Positions 46,892 to 55,988 of a stretch of DNA of 64,000 bases are shown here, in pieces. The position numbers were made by a program, and so were the translations under genes. Origin of the DNA: CAYYKD01 sp964471825 (lineage in GTDB: Bacteria; Spirochaetota; GWE2-31-10; CAYYKD01). Positions within the stretch are counted from its first letter, which is position 1. Each line of letters begins with the position of its first letter. Location: contig CAYYKD010000010.1 of the NCBI GenBank assembly GCA_964471825.1, forward strand, positions 42,633 through 106,632, given 5' to 3'. The notes beneath the pieces are model-generated. The model made no database searches. It was not told where the DNA came from and worked only from the letters and a program-made list of their open reading frames with translations.

Positions 46892-47977
46892 TCAAACAAA
46901 CTTTTTGATCAGTTTCACAAGCATCCGCTCATGCTCACATATAAACGGGGACACACCATCTATCATTCCCGTTGTTGAGTAGCTAATGCATGAACATGAA
47001 TTCCCAAGACAGATATCCCTAATCTCACAGGCCTTACATTCCACCTTGTCATTCTCCCGTGCCTTATCTATAACATCGATTTTTTCACTCACAATCCCCT
47101 TAAAAATATTACCTATCGAATAATCCGCACCCTTTGACCTATTTGCAAACCTTGTGCATGGAAATATATCACCATCCGGGTTGACAACAAAATTTTCTTT
47201 TCCAATATTACAGCAGCTTTTTTTATAACTGCTACCTGCATTTATGAGATTTATCTTATCGTCAAACAGGCTTATAGATAAGGGGCTACCGCTTTTCTTA
47301 AGATCAATATACCTCTTTAAGAGAACCGTATAGAATCTTTTTAGTTTTCGATATAGACCTACGACCCATTTATCACCAAAATCCACAGTAAGAATAATAT
47401 TATCTATTTTTTTTGATAATATAAAATCAATCATCTCAGGCATATGTGCAAGCGAGTCTCTTGTGATTACCGTCACAGCGAATAAATTGTTGTAACTGTT
47501 TTCAGTAGCAGGACTTTCACCGGCACAAGCACCCTCACCGGTCAGTTTTTCAATTGAGTACACAATATTTTTAAACAAACTCTCCCCATCCTTAGAGGGG
47601 CGATTTTTATTATGAATAGCCTCATGACCATCAATCGAAAGATGAACAATAAAATTTTTTCTCTTGATAAAACCTATAAAATCATCATCAAGAAGTGTCC
47701 CGTTTGTTCCAAGGGCATACCTCAGATTGATCCTATCCGAATAGTTTTTATCAGCATAGTCTACTGCTTGATAGATAAGCTCTTTATTTAACAATGGCTC
47801 GCCACCAAAGAAGGTAATAAACAAGATTTTTTGTTGTTTCTCTATAGCCAGTAAGCAGAACAGGTCGACCGCTCTTCTGACTGTCTCCATTGACATAATT
47901 CCGCTCTCTATCCCCTTGTAATAACAATAACCGCAATCAAGATTGCAGTTGGTAGTCAAAATAAGCTCAAGCGTCAT
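46892..47977 (-). CDS. Radical SAM/SPASM maturase-like enzyme
   Basis: 361 aa. CNLDCGYCYY (CxxxCxxC) binds the SAM [4Fe-4S] cluster, followed by FFGGEPLL and LSIDGH. The C-terminus has a SPASM domain with cysteines in SCCNIG, FPCTRF, ECKACEIRDICLG and SPFICEHE for auxiliary clusters. Such enzymes usually modify a ribosomal peptide or protein partner. The gene begins 2 bp after the small lipoprotein-like gene, which is the obvious candidate substrate. Upstream 236 bp (46656-46891) hold nothing recognised. Confidence 0.88.
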   Translation of the reverse strand: MTLELILTTNCNLDCGYCYYKGIESGIMSMETVRRAVDLFCLLAIEKQQKILFITFFGGEPLLNKELIYQAVDYADKNYSDRINLRYALGTNGTLLDDDFIGFIKRKNFIVHLSIDGHEAIHNKNRPSKDGESLFKNIVYSIEKLTGEGACAGESPATENSYNNLFAVTVITRDSLAHMPEMIDFILSKKIDNIILTVDFGDKWVVGLYRKLKRFYTVLLKRYIDLKKSGSPLSISLFDDKINLINAGSSYKKSCCNIGKENFVVNPDGDIFPCTRFANRSKGADYSIGNIFKGIVSEKIDVIDKARENDKVECKACEIRDICLGNSCSCISYSTTGMIDGVSPFICEHERMLVKLIKKFV

Positions 47978-47979
47978 TC

Positions 47980-48456
47980 TTAATTCTTTAGGTAATCAAT
48001 AAACTTTTGCAGATCGTACTCAAAAGAGTACTCAGAAAGGGAGTCGATATTTAGAATATCATGATCTGCAAATTTATTGTCTTTGATTAACTCGGATTCA
48101 CTTTTTGACAATATGAGATCATCAGACAGATCACTATAATCGTATCTATCAGTGATCTCAACAGCAATTTTATGATCAGCATTATAGAGATCAGCAACAA
48201 ATATTATATCATCAATTCCATCTGTAATGTTCACAGCTATATCTGTAGAAAGATCGATTGATAACTCACTGGAGAACTGCTCCTTAATAATACTCAATGC
48301 TTTTGCTTTTGTATAAGAATTAAACATTGGCAGACCTACTACAGGAAAACAACTTGTCGATGCTACAGCACCCAACACAGCAGTAGTAAGAACTGTCTTA
48401 CCGGCATTATTTAGCTGCCTGTTCTTTTTAACGGGTTTTACCTTAAAAGTTTTCAT
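47980..48456 (-). CDS. Small putative lipoprotein, candidate substrate of adjacent radical SAM enzyme
   Basis: 158 aa from the ATG at 48456, chosen because GAGGTGGAG lies just upstream; a longer in-frame ATG (48492) lacks a site. A basic N-region (KTFKVKPVKKNRQ) is followed by a hydrophobic stretch ending STSC, a relaxed lipobox. The mature part is acidic with no recognised family. Its stop is 2 bp from the radical SAM start, implying translational coupling. Precursor or partner status is inference. Confidence 0.6.
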   Translation of the reverse strand: MKTFKVKPVKKNRQLNNAGKTVLTTAVLGAVASTSCFPVVGLPMFNSYTKAKALSIIKEQFSSELSIDLSTDIAVNITDGIDDIIFVADLYNADHKIAVEITDRYDYSDLSDDLILSKSESELIKDNKFADHDILNIDSLSEYSFEYDLQKFIDYLKN

Positions 48457-48617
48457 TATTCTCCACCTCATTAATTTAATTTGAATAATCAATTATACAC
48501 AAAAAAAATAAAAAAACAAAATTATTATAACAATTATTACTACAGAATTATTCTAACAAAATTATTGCACAAAAAAACTATCTGCCGAAAATTTAATCGC
48601 AGCAGGACATTACCACA

Positions 48618-48800
48618 GAGGCTCTTGCAAAAATAAATTTTGAATTTTTGCGAAGTATATTTTTTTGGAAAACAAGGAAAAGTGAGGCAAAAAAACTCGA
48701 GAATAATTACATTATTTGAATAGTTTTTGTCGCAATTTGACGCTCGTTTAACAAATAAAAGATCAAGCAAAAACACTGAAGGGATTTTTGCAAGAGCCTC
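48618..48800 (+). mobile_element. MITE-like element, full copy
   Basis: 183 bp with perfect 17-bp terminal inverted repeats (GAGGCTCTTGCAAAAAT). It is close to the reverse complement of the 42577-42757 element along its whole length. The flanks are CACA on both sides, consistent with a 4-bp target duplication. An apparent ORF across it is not a gene. Confidence 0.92.
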
Positions 48801-48951
48801 CACATAAAGGATTTTAATAATTAATGTTGTTTTATTTCAAAAAAAGCTTATATTTTATAAAAATTTTTTAATTAAAAATTTGTTTTAAGGACTTAAAATG
48901 AACAGATTGCTTGTACAATTTTTTTTTACTTTTAGAAGTAGGGGAGTAAAA

Positions 48952-50058
48952 ATGACAAAAAGATTTAAATTAAATTCGTTGTTGATCTTGATAGCATTGA
49001 TTACTATCAATTCGTGTGCTTTTAAGATAGGTGGCACCACAAACGAAAGACTCGAATATTATTTTCAGCGTTGGGCTGATAAACAAATATTTTCGGGATC
49101 AGTGCTTGTTGCAAAAAATGGGGAGGTACTTTTGAGTAAGGGGTACGGGTACAGCAATTTAGAAAAAGATGCGGTTTGCACGAATAAAACTAAATTTTAC
49201 ATCGGCTCAATGTCAAAGCAGTTTACCGCAACTGCAATAATGATTCTAAAACAGCAGGGTAAATTGAGTTTGACAGACCCCATAACCAGGTACTTTCCCG
49301 AGTACGCTCAGGCAAAAGATGTAACTATCCACCATCTTTTATCGATGTCGTCCGGAATATATGATTATTCTTCTTATCTGATTAATGCTGATTCTTACAA
49401 AAACTACACTCAAAGCGAGTTTCTTTCAGTACAGTTCACGAAACCAAATGTTTACAGTGCCGGTGAGAAATTTACTTACAACAACTCTAATTTCTATCTT
49501 CTGGCAGTGATTGTTGAGAAGGTCTCGGGTGTCAATTTTCATCAGTTTTTGAAAGATAACATCTTTGATGTAGTGGGGATGACCGATACATTCTCAGTAT
49601 CAGATGACTCTCAAATAAGCGATGTCGCAACAGGTTACTTTAAGACACCAAACGGATTTCAGTATAAAAAGGAGTTTCATTGGTCATTGATGTACGGTTG
49701 CGGAGGAGTGATATCCACTGTAGAAGATATCTATAAGTGGGACAGGGCATTGTATACAGAGAGTGTTTTGACTAATGAGTCAAAAAACCTGATGTTTACA
49801 ATACAGACTCCAAATAATTCCGCAATTTTTACTACTTATAAGTGGAATTATGGTTACGGTTGGATGATTGATAATGAGTATGTTGCGGCGGGTAAAACTC
49901 ACAGACTTATTCATCACGGAGGCAATACTTTTGCTCATTCAAGTTTATTTTGTAGATTTGTTGATGAGGATACCACTATCATTCTACTTACAAATATAGG
50001 TGCGAATTTGAGCATAGGATTTCTAATGCAGGATGTATCAAACATGATATTTGAATAA
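48952..50058 (+). CDS. Beta-lactamase-fold serine hydrolase lipoprotein
   Basis: 368 aa from the ATG at 48952, preceded by GGGGAG; the longer ORF start has no site. Signal peptide with lipobox ITINSC. Class C/esterase-type motifs: SMSKQFT (S-x-x-K nucleophile), YNNSNF (Y-x-N) and HHGGN. It may be a penicillin-binding-like peptidase or esterase rather than a resistance enzyme; the substrate is unknown. It is followed 12 bp later by an envelope protein gene. Confidence 0.87.
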   Translation: MTKRFKLNSLLILIALITINSCAFKIGGTTNERLEYYFQRWADKQIFSGSVLVAKNGEVLLSKGYGYSNLEKDAVCTNKTKFYIGSMSKQFTATAIMILKQQGKLSLTDPITRYFPEYAQAKDVTIHHLLSMSSGIYDYSSYLINADSYKNYTQSEFLSVQFTKPNVYSAGEKFTYNNSNFYLLAVIVEKVSGVNFHQFLKDNIFDVVGMTDTFSVSDDSQISDVATGYFKTPNGFQYKKEFHWSLMYGCGGVISTVEDIYKWDRALYTESVLTNESKNLMFTIQTPNNSAIFTTYKWNYGYGWMIDNEYVAAGKTHRLIHHGGNTFAHSSLFCRFVDEDTTIILLTNIGANLSIGFLMQDVSNMIFE

Positions 50059-50070
50059 AAGGATGTTAAA

Positions 50071-50874
50071 ATGATAAAAAAATATATATTACTAATTATT
50101 GTTGCTCTTACTTTAATAAACTGCAGGACCATGAGTATCAATCAGACAGCTGAAACACTTAAACCAAAAGAGCTTGAGACTACTTTTAGCTGTGATCTTG
50201 GTGCTTCTTTTTCTGAAATAGGCGGTTTTAACTTTGGCATGAAACTGGATCAGAGAATTGGCTTGAAGGAAAACCTCGAAATGCAAATAAGATTGGAGTC
50301 AAGCGTTTCAAGTTTGATTTACTATTATCCGCAGATACCAAATATTTCTAACTTTCTCGATGTTGGAATAAAAGCTCAAGTACTGAACAAAAGTGGACAT
50401 CATCTTGCACTCCTTCCGTTTATGGGTATCTATGGAGGTTGGAGCGGGAGTTTTAACGGATCAAAGTACGGCATGCTGGGACCAGATGTAGGGCTTAAAA
50501 TTATTGGAAGTTATGATATCGACAAAAAATTCGGAAAAGAAGAAACAAATTCAATCTACTATGGATTATCAATGGAGACCAAATATAATTTTCTTGCACT
50601 TAATCGTACTTATGAGGCAATAAGATCAAATTATATTACTCCTGTTGCCATGCCGGATTTTGATTTGGGAGTTTCTTTGGGGTGGGAATCAAAATTTAAG
50701 TCTAAAAATAACAATTATATAGTTCTTCGTCATGAAGTTTGCTTTTCATCGAGTTTTTTATGGTCAGTCTATTATAATCCGTATAATGGCGGTTTTATAG
50801 GAACCAATTTTGAAAACTATATAATCTCCCTTGATTACTCGGTAAGTATAGGCGGAGGATACAGGGTAAAATAA
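50071..50874 (+). CDS. Putative envelope lipoprotein, beta-rich
   Basis: 267 aa. The signal peptide ends in TLINC. The mature protein shows alternating beta-strand patterns with glycine-aromatic turns (GIYGGWSG, VSIGGGYRVK), compatible with a small outer-membrane barrel or beta-sandwich. No named family. RBS AAGGATG. Likely co-transcribed with the serine hydrolase. Confidence 0.68.
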   Translation: MIKKYILLIIVALTLINCRTMSINQTAETLKPKELETTFSCDLGASFSEIGGFNFGMKLDQRIGLKENLEMQIRLESSVSSLIYYYPQIPNISNFLDVGIKAQVLNKSGHHLALLPFMGIYGGWSGSFNGSKYGMLGPDVGLKIIGSYDIDKKFGKEETNSIYYGLSMETKYNFLALNRTYEAIRSNYITPVAMPDFDLGVSLGWESKFKSKNNNYIVLRHEVCFSSSFLWSVYYNPYNGGFIGTNFENYIISLDYSVSIGGGYRVK

Positions 50875-50915
50875 GACAATCAATTTATTGAATTTTCCTA
50901 TGTTAATATATACAA

Positions 50916-50935
50916 AGCCTCTTGAAAAAATATCC
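50916..50935 (+). repeat. Possible decayed MITE terminus
   Basis: AAGCCTCTTGAAAAAAT matches 14 of 17 terminal bases of the element, with ATCC following as in the right end. It may be chance. Confidence 0.3.
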
Positions 50936-51060
50936 TGACCAAAAAGCCAATCTTTTAAAAGTAGGTTTTACATGCAGCTCAATCATTCTTTCATGAAGGA
51001 TACCACACAAAACATTATCAGCAAAAGATTTAAAAAAGATATGGTAATCAAATTGACAAA

Positions 51061-52084
51061 ACGACAAATTCGTGTTCATTCGGAGTTATGCTTATTGGAG
51101 ATGGTGGGACTCCACCTGGTTCACTTGAGTGGATGAAAATAAAAGCCGATGGGGGTGATCTTGTTATGTTGACTTTAAATTAAATAGATAGTAACTAAGA
51201 TTAATGGGCAAATAACAATTTAAAAGATAGGGTTTAACTCTGTCACAATTTTGTTAGTAGATAGTACTAATAAAGCTAATTACAGCTTTGTTTACAACAC
51301 CTTAAAAAATGCAGAAGCGGTTTTCTTGGATGGAGGGGATCAAACTGCATATTACAACCTTTAGAATGACACAAAAATAGAAAAAGCTATTAATGAGTTG
51401 ACTGCTGTTGATGCTGAAAAAAGAATCCCGGAAGGAGGAACAAGTGCTGGAATGCATAGCATGGGAAAGCTTCTTCATGCCCCGGGTGGCACAACAGGCT
51501 CAATTATATCTAAACAAGCACTAGATGATCCTTATGTAACGATTGATGAAGGAATTGATGTAACTCTTGAAAACCATGATAATTTTTTTGAGATACCGAT
51601 GATGGAAAATATAATCACTGATACTCACTGGTCTGAAAGAAATAGAATGGGACGATCTATCGTTATATTGGCAAGAGTAATTAAAGATGGCATGAGAACC
51701 CAATCGGATATCCGATTAATAGCATGTGATGAGTATACTACGGTATGCTTTTCTGAAGACGGAATTGCTAAAATATTTGGATATTATCTGGATGACAATG
51801 CATTTTTTATTAAGATAAATTCAGCAGATTCCTTTACTTGTGACAATGATACCCATCTTGAGTGGAGTAATAATGAAGGAAATGGCCCAATTGAAATACA
51901 TCGGGTTCTCGGGACACAGCAAGGTAACAACACATTTAATATTAATACATGGAATGGAGGAGAAGTTTTTTATATAAATGTTACAGACGGCAAAATTGAT
52001 TCTACCGAACCAAATATACAAACTCCATGGCTTGAGTCACCTTATTATGAGTACTTTTGGGATTCATCTAAAAATTATTGGTAA
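51061..52084 (+). pseudogene. Decayed cyanophycinase-like (peptidase S51) gene
   Basis: Three pieces read like one protein. Frame 1 from 51061 gives FGVMLIGDGGTPPG...DGGDLVMLTLN and then a stop. After a shift, frame 2 from 51236 gives NSVTILLVDS...AEAVFLDGGDQTAYYN, then an in-frame TAG at 51362. The same frame continues with IPEGGTSAGMHSMGKL. GGDQ and GTSAG are the hallmark and nucleophile-serine motifs of cyanophycinase/S51 peptidases. At least one frameshift and one nonsense codon make it non-functional unless the sequence is wrong. The first ~190 bp upstream (50875-51060) hold no clear gene. Confidence 0.72.
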
Positions 52085-52172
52085 AGAATTGATCTACCAA
52101 AAAGTATATTATCCACAATAAAATGCGTAATAATTAAATCGCAGCACGAACTTATTTTTTTAAAAAAAACCG

Positions 52173-52201
52173 TTGATATTTTTATAAATTGGATATATAA
52201 T
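52173..52201 (+). promoter_or_regulatory. Promoter of rSAM/lipoprotein pair
   Basis: TTGATA (52173-52178), exactly 17 bp, TATAAT (52196-52201). The leader to the ATG at 52327 is ~120 nt and AT-rich. Confidence 0.7.
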
Positions 52202-52326
52202 ACTAAAAGTTCTTTGCAAAAACTTTGCAGAAATTCTATAATGCAATATAATAATTAAATAATAATTAATTATTTTTGTTAGAGACTAACAGATTTAAAT
52301 ATTAATAACTAAACGAGGCAAATTAA

Positions 52327-52801
52327 ATGACAAAAAAAATTCTAAGAATGATTGTAGGCGGATTGGCGGCTGTTCTGGGAATATTAGGTTTTGCTTGCTG
52401 TTACGGACCGGCTGTTGAATACGGTGTTCCATATACAACTTATCAGTTTCAGGCAAACGGAGTAGTAAAAGATGCTTCGGGAGACACGATACCGGGTATA
52501 TCTGTAAAACTGGTTCCTCAATTTAACCAGGACTCTGATTATTATAACGCTGTTTCAACTAACGCAGAGGGTGATTATGAAACCGAGATTGTTGAAGGAA
52601 AAAATAATATACTTATAATTAATTTTGTCATATATAACTCCTTTTAAAAATAAAGTTGAAGATATTGATGGTGCAGAGAACGGCGAATACCAAAATAAAG
52701 ATGTTACAGTAGATTTTAACGATGTAACTGCTGATTACTCAAACGATATTGATTATGGTAAAAAAATTAAAAAAATTGACATAACACTTGAAGAGATATA
52801 G
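52327..52801 (+). pseudogene. rSAM-associated lipoprotein, frameshifted
   Basis: The first frame gives a signal peptide, GFACCYGPAVEYGVPYTTYQF, and a carboxypeptidase-regulatory-like segment (VVKDASGDTIPGISVKLVP), then stops at 52647. Dropping one base near 52626 continues as SYITPFKNKVEDIDGAENGE...ITLEEI to 52801. Both halves fit the lipoprotein of the 'rSAM/lipoprotein system' (TIGR04134 as I recall it), including the DxDGxENG motif. The total would be ~158 aa. A single-base insertion or sequencing error explains the break. The radical SAM partner starts 9 bp later. Confidence 0.8.
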
Positions 52802-52810
52802 TAGCACTAA

Positions 52811-53890
52811 ATGAAAATACCTCTTGGAAAAAAACTCAAGTTCAGTCTAAACAGGATCTATCAAAGGGCTGAGACAAAACTACACGATCTAACCTACCTC
52901 TTTTGGGAATTAACGCTGCGGTGCAACCTTAACTGTCTTCACTGCGGTAGTGATTGCCAGAAAACAAGTGAAGTGAAGGATATGCCCCTTAAGGACTTCC
53001 TTAAAGTACTTGATCAGGTCATGCTCAATTTTAATCCGCATAAGACACTTATTGTACTAACAGGCGGAGAACCCTTAATGCGTGATGACCTGGAGGAGTG
53101 CGGCATGGCATTCTTTAAGCGAGAATTTCCATGGGGCATGGTCACTAACGGGTTTAGCATGACCGAGAAGAGATTTGCAGGACTCATAAAATCAGGACTT
53201 CGCTCGTTAACAGTCAGTCTTGATGGCCTAAAGGATAGCCATAACTGGTTGAGGAACCACCCGAAGTCTTATGATAACGCAATGAACACAATTAAACTTG
53301 CAGTAAATACCAAACACTTGATCTTTGATGTTGTAACCTGTGTCAACAGAAAAAACATAGGAGAGTTGAACAAAATCAAAGAAACCCTCATAAATGCCGG
53401 ACTAAAGAGATGGCGAATGTTCACAATTTTCCCTAAGGGACGATCTCATAACAATCCCGATATGGACCTGACTCCTGAAGAATTTAAAATTCTCATGGAT
53501 TTTATTGTTGAAACCCGTAAAGAGGGGCGAATTTCAGCAGAATTCTCATGTGAGGGGTATGTCGGCAACTATGAATTTGCAGTTAGAGACGGAATGTTCT
53601 TTTGCAGAGCCGGCGTCAATGTTGGATCAGTACTTGCAGACGGCGGAATATCAGCCTGCCCAAGCCTTAGAGGCGATTATATCCAGGGAAACATCTATAA
53701 GGACGATTTTATGGATGTTTGGAACAATAGATTTCAAGTTATGCGTGATAGAAGATGGCTCAAACAAGGGGAATGTAAGAACTGCAAAGAATTCAAATGG
53801 TGCAACGGTAACGGCCTCCATCTAAGGGATGAGAAATCGGGTGAATTACTGAGATGCCACTATAACCTTCTGAAAGAGGCACAAAAATAA
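52811..53890 (+). CDS. Radical SAM/SPASM enzyme of the rSAM/lipoprotein system
   Basis: 359 aa. KLHDLTYLFWELTLRCNLNCLHCGSDC carries the CxxxCxxC cluster site; VLTGGEPLM and VSLDGLKDSHNWLR follow. The SPASM tail has cysteines in FFCRAG, SACPSLRG and ECKNCKEFKWCNGNG. The wording of these blocks matches TIGR04133 (rSAM_w_lipo) as I know it. It probably modifies or processes the lipoprotein encoded just upstream; the chemistry is not established. It is intact even though the partner is broken. Confidence 0.88.
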   Translation: MKIPLGKKLKFSLNRIYQRAETKLHDLTYLFWELTLRCNLNCLHCGSDCQKTSEVKDMPLKDFLKVLDQVMLNFNPHKTLIVLTGGEPLMRDDLEECGMAFFKREFPWGMVTNGFSMTEKRFAGLIKSGLRSLTVSLDGLKDSHNWLRNHPKSYDNAMNTIKLAVNTKHLIFDVVTCVNRKNIGELNKIKETLINAGLKRWRMFTIFPKGRSHNNPDMDLTPEEFKILMDFIVETRKEGRISAEFSCEGYVGNYEFAVRDGMFFCRAGVNVGSVLADGGISACPSLRGDYIQGNIYKDDFMDVWNNRFQVMRDRRWLKQGECKNCKEFKWCNGNGLHLRDEKSGELLRCHYNLLKEAQK

Positions 53891-53991
53891 TTGTTTTTTT
53901 TCAAATAGCCTGACACCTCTAACCGAATCCCCCATCATACTGATTTTATTGTAATTTTTTTGACACTTTTTATTTTTGACAGTTTAAATTG

Positions 53992-54020
53992 TTGACATAT
54001 TCTATATTTTTTCCTATAAA
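53992..54020 (+). promoter_or_regulatory. Promoter upstream of nitronate-monooxygenase-like gene
   Basis: TTGACA (53992-53997), 17 bp, TATAAA (54015-54020), 39 bp before the ATG. A second TTGACA lies nearby at about 53976. Confidence 0.65.
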
Positions 54021-54059
54021 CATTTTTAATTTAGTAAATAAGTTGAGGTAATTAGTATA

Positions 54060-55139
54060 ATGAAATCTTTTATGATAGGTGATCTGGAGATAAAACTGCC
54101 GATTATTCAAGGCGGAATGGGGATTGGGGTATCTTTTTCAGGCCTGGCCTCTGCTGTAGCTAACCAGGGTGGTGTCGGGACTATCTCTGCTGTTGTCCCG
54201 GGGTTTCTTGAAGTGGATCTGTACAAGAACTATATAGATGCAAACATTCGTGCATTACGCAATCAAATAGAGATTGCAAGAAGTAAAACCAAAGGTGTGC
54301 TTGCAGTAAATATAATGGTAGCCCTAACAAACTTTGGTGACATGGTAAAAACTGCGATAGAGTCAAAAATAGACGCTATAATATGCGGAGCCGGTCTTCC
54401 GTTAAATCTGCCGACCTTCCTGACCTCCTCTTCAAAGACAAAGTTGATACCGATTATTTCTACGGACAGGGCAGCCGAATTGATAATTAAGAAATGGAAA
54501 AACTCATATAACTACATACCGGACGCTATTATTCTGGAAAGTCCGCTATCCGGGGGACATCAGGGCGTAAAAACTGAAGATATTGAAAACAGTGAGTTTT
54601 CTTATGAGACTCAGACTCCAAAAGTAAGAGCCGTGCTTGATAAATACGGAAAACTCTACGGTAAAGAGATACCACTAGTTGTTGGAGGCGGGATCTATAC
54701 AGGGGCTGACATTAAGAAGGTAGTTGACCTTGGTGCATCCGGTGTGCAGATAGGCACAAGATTTATTACAACGGATGAGTGCGATGCAAGCATTGAATTT
54801 AAAAATGAGTACATTAACTGTAAAAACAAGGAAGATATTATTGTAATAAAAAGTCCTGTAGGGATGCCGCTGAGAGTAATTAAAAATCAGTTTATTGACA
54901 AAGTATTGAAAGGCGAACGAAAACCAAAGGCCTGTCCCTACAAATGTCTGCACACCTGCGACTATCAGGAAGTCTCTTTCTGTATAGCACAGGCACTTAT
55001 GAACGCCCATAAAGGTAACACAAAGGAAGGGATTCTATGCTCAGGTTCTAACGGCTATAGAAATGATCAGATCATATCTGTAAAGAAACTGGTAGAAAAT
55101 ATTCAATCTGAGTATGATGCAGCAGAAAATAATGCATAA
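54060..55139 (+). CDS. Nitronate monooxygenase / FabK-like flavin oxidoreductase
   Basis: 359 aa. FMN TIM-barrel of the 2-nitropropane dioxygenase family: IIQGGMGIGVS, SGGHQGVK (the conserved His), VVGGGIYTGADIKK and SGVQIGTRF. A C-terminal cysteine-rich stretch (CPYKCLHTCD ... SFCIAQAL) is characteristic of one branch. It could be a nitronate-detoxifying enzyme or an enoyl-ACP reductase of the FabK type; a PlsC-like gene downstream makes the lipid option attractive. The stop falls within a 12-bp repeat. Confidence 0.85.
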   Translation: MKSFMIGDLEIKLPIIQGGMGIGVSFSGLASAVANQGGVGTISAVVPGFLEVDLYKNYIDANIRALRNQIEIARSKTKGVLAVNIMVALTNFGDMVKTAIESKIDAIICGAGLPLNLPTFLTSSSKTKLIPIISTDRAAELIIKKWKNSYNYIPDAIILESPLSGGHQGVKTEDIENSEFSYETQTPKVRAVLDKYGKLYGKEIPLVVGGGIYTGADIKKVVDLGASGVQIGTRFITTDECDASIEFKNEYINCKNKEDIIVIKSPVGMPLRVIKNQFIDKVLKGERKPKACPYKCLHTCDYQEVSFCIAQALMNAHKGNTKEGILCSGSNGYRNDQIISVKKLVENIQSEYDAAENNA

Positions 55140-55172
55140 AATAATGCGAATAATGCATAAAACAATGCATAA
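55128..55172 (+). repeat. 12-bp tandem repeat at gene 3' end
   Basis: Units AATAATGCATAA (x2), a 9-bp AATAATGCG variant and AACAATGCATAA, starting at the stop codon of the preceding gene. Confidence 0.8.
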
Positions 55173-55196
55173 AACATTATCGGAGAACTGTTAGTT

Positions 55197-55985
55197 ATGG
55201 AAATATTTTTTAAGTCTGACTCATATTCAACGCCGATTGAAAAAAAGCGAGTATTCTGGGATCGACTATTTTTAAATAGCAGATTCTATTTTGTGTTAAA
55301 GTACCTTCAGATAGTATTTAAAAATGCAAAGGTAGCCAGAAAAGGATTGTATGACACCGAAAAATGGTCGGATTCATCCTATGATGTTTTTAAACTAATA
55401 GAGGACTGCGGCGGCAGGTTTGAAATTTCCGGTATTGACAATATTAGAAACACGAAGGAACCTGTCGTCTTCATTAGCAATCATATGAGTACGCTTGAGA
55501 CAATGGTTTTTCCATGCATTATAGCACCTCTAAAAGAGGTGACATTCGTTGTTAAAGACTCACTTGTAAAACACCCTGTATTCGGCCCAATCATGAGGTC
55601 TCGCAATCCGATAGTTGTAAGTAGAGCAAATACAAGGGACGACCTTAAAATTGTACTGAATGATGGAAAAAACCAACTATCCAATAACATCTCCATTATC
55701 CTATTTCCGCAAAGCACAAGGAAACCTGAGTTTATACCGGAAGAATTCAACTCACTCGGTGTAAAACTAGCCCTTAATTCCGGTGTAAAGGTGATACCTG
55801 TAGCCATAAAGACTGATTTTTGGGGTAATGGTAAACTGGTCAAGGATCTGGGTAAGATTAACCGAAAAAATACTATCTATATGAAATTTGCCCCGCCCAT
55901 GACAATCGAAGGAACAGGCAAAGAGGAACATAAAAAAATTATTGACTATATTCAGACAAACCTTGAAATATTTAAAGACAATTAG
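55197..55985 (+). CDS. PlsC-like 1-acylglycerol-3-phosphate acyltransferase
   Basis: 262 aa. The acyltransferase blocks are present but variant: SNHMSTLE in place of NHx4D, FPQSTRKPEF in place of FPEGTRS, and VIPVAIKTDFWGNG. This looks like a recognised sub-branch rather than damage. It should acylate lysophosphatidate or a related lipid at the inner membrane. It lies 57 bp after the flavin oxidoreductase and converges on the response-regulator gene with a 3-bp gap. Confidence 0.85.
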   Translation: MEIFFKSDSYSTPIEKKRVFWDRLFLNSRFYFVLKYLQIVFKNAKVARKGLYDTEKWSDSSYDVFKLIEDCGGRFEISGIDNIRNTKEPVVFISNHMSTLETMVFPCIIAPLKEVTFVVKDSLVKHPVFGPIMRSRNPIVVSRANTRDDLKIVLNDGKNQLSNNISIILFPQSTRKPEFIPEEFNSLGVKLALNSGVKVIPVAIKTDFWGNGKLVKDLGKINRKNTIYMKFAPPMTIEGTGKEEHKKIIDYIQTNLEIFKDN

Positions 55986-55988
55986 AGA

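Noticed and set aside
48540..48803. Minus-strand ORF of 87 aa
   Set aside because: It runs across the full MITE copy, has no ribosome-binding site, and reads through both terminal repeats.
55481..55843. Minus-strand 120-aa ORF inside the PlsC-like gene
   Set aside because: It is antisense to a gene with clear family motifs and has no independent support.
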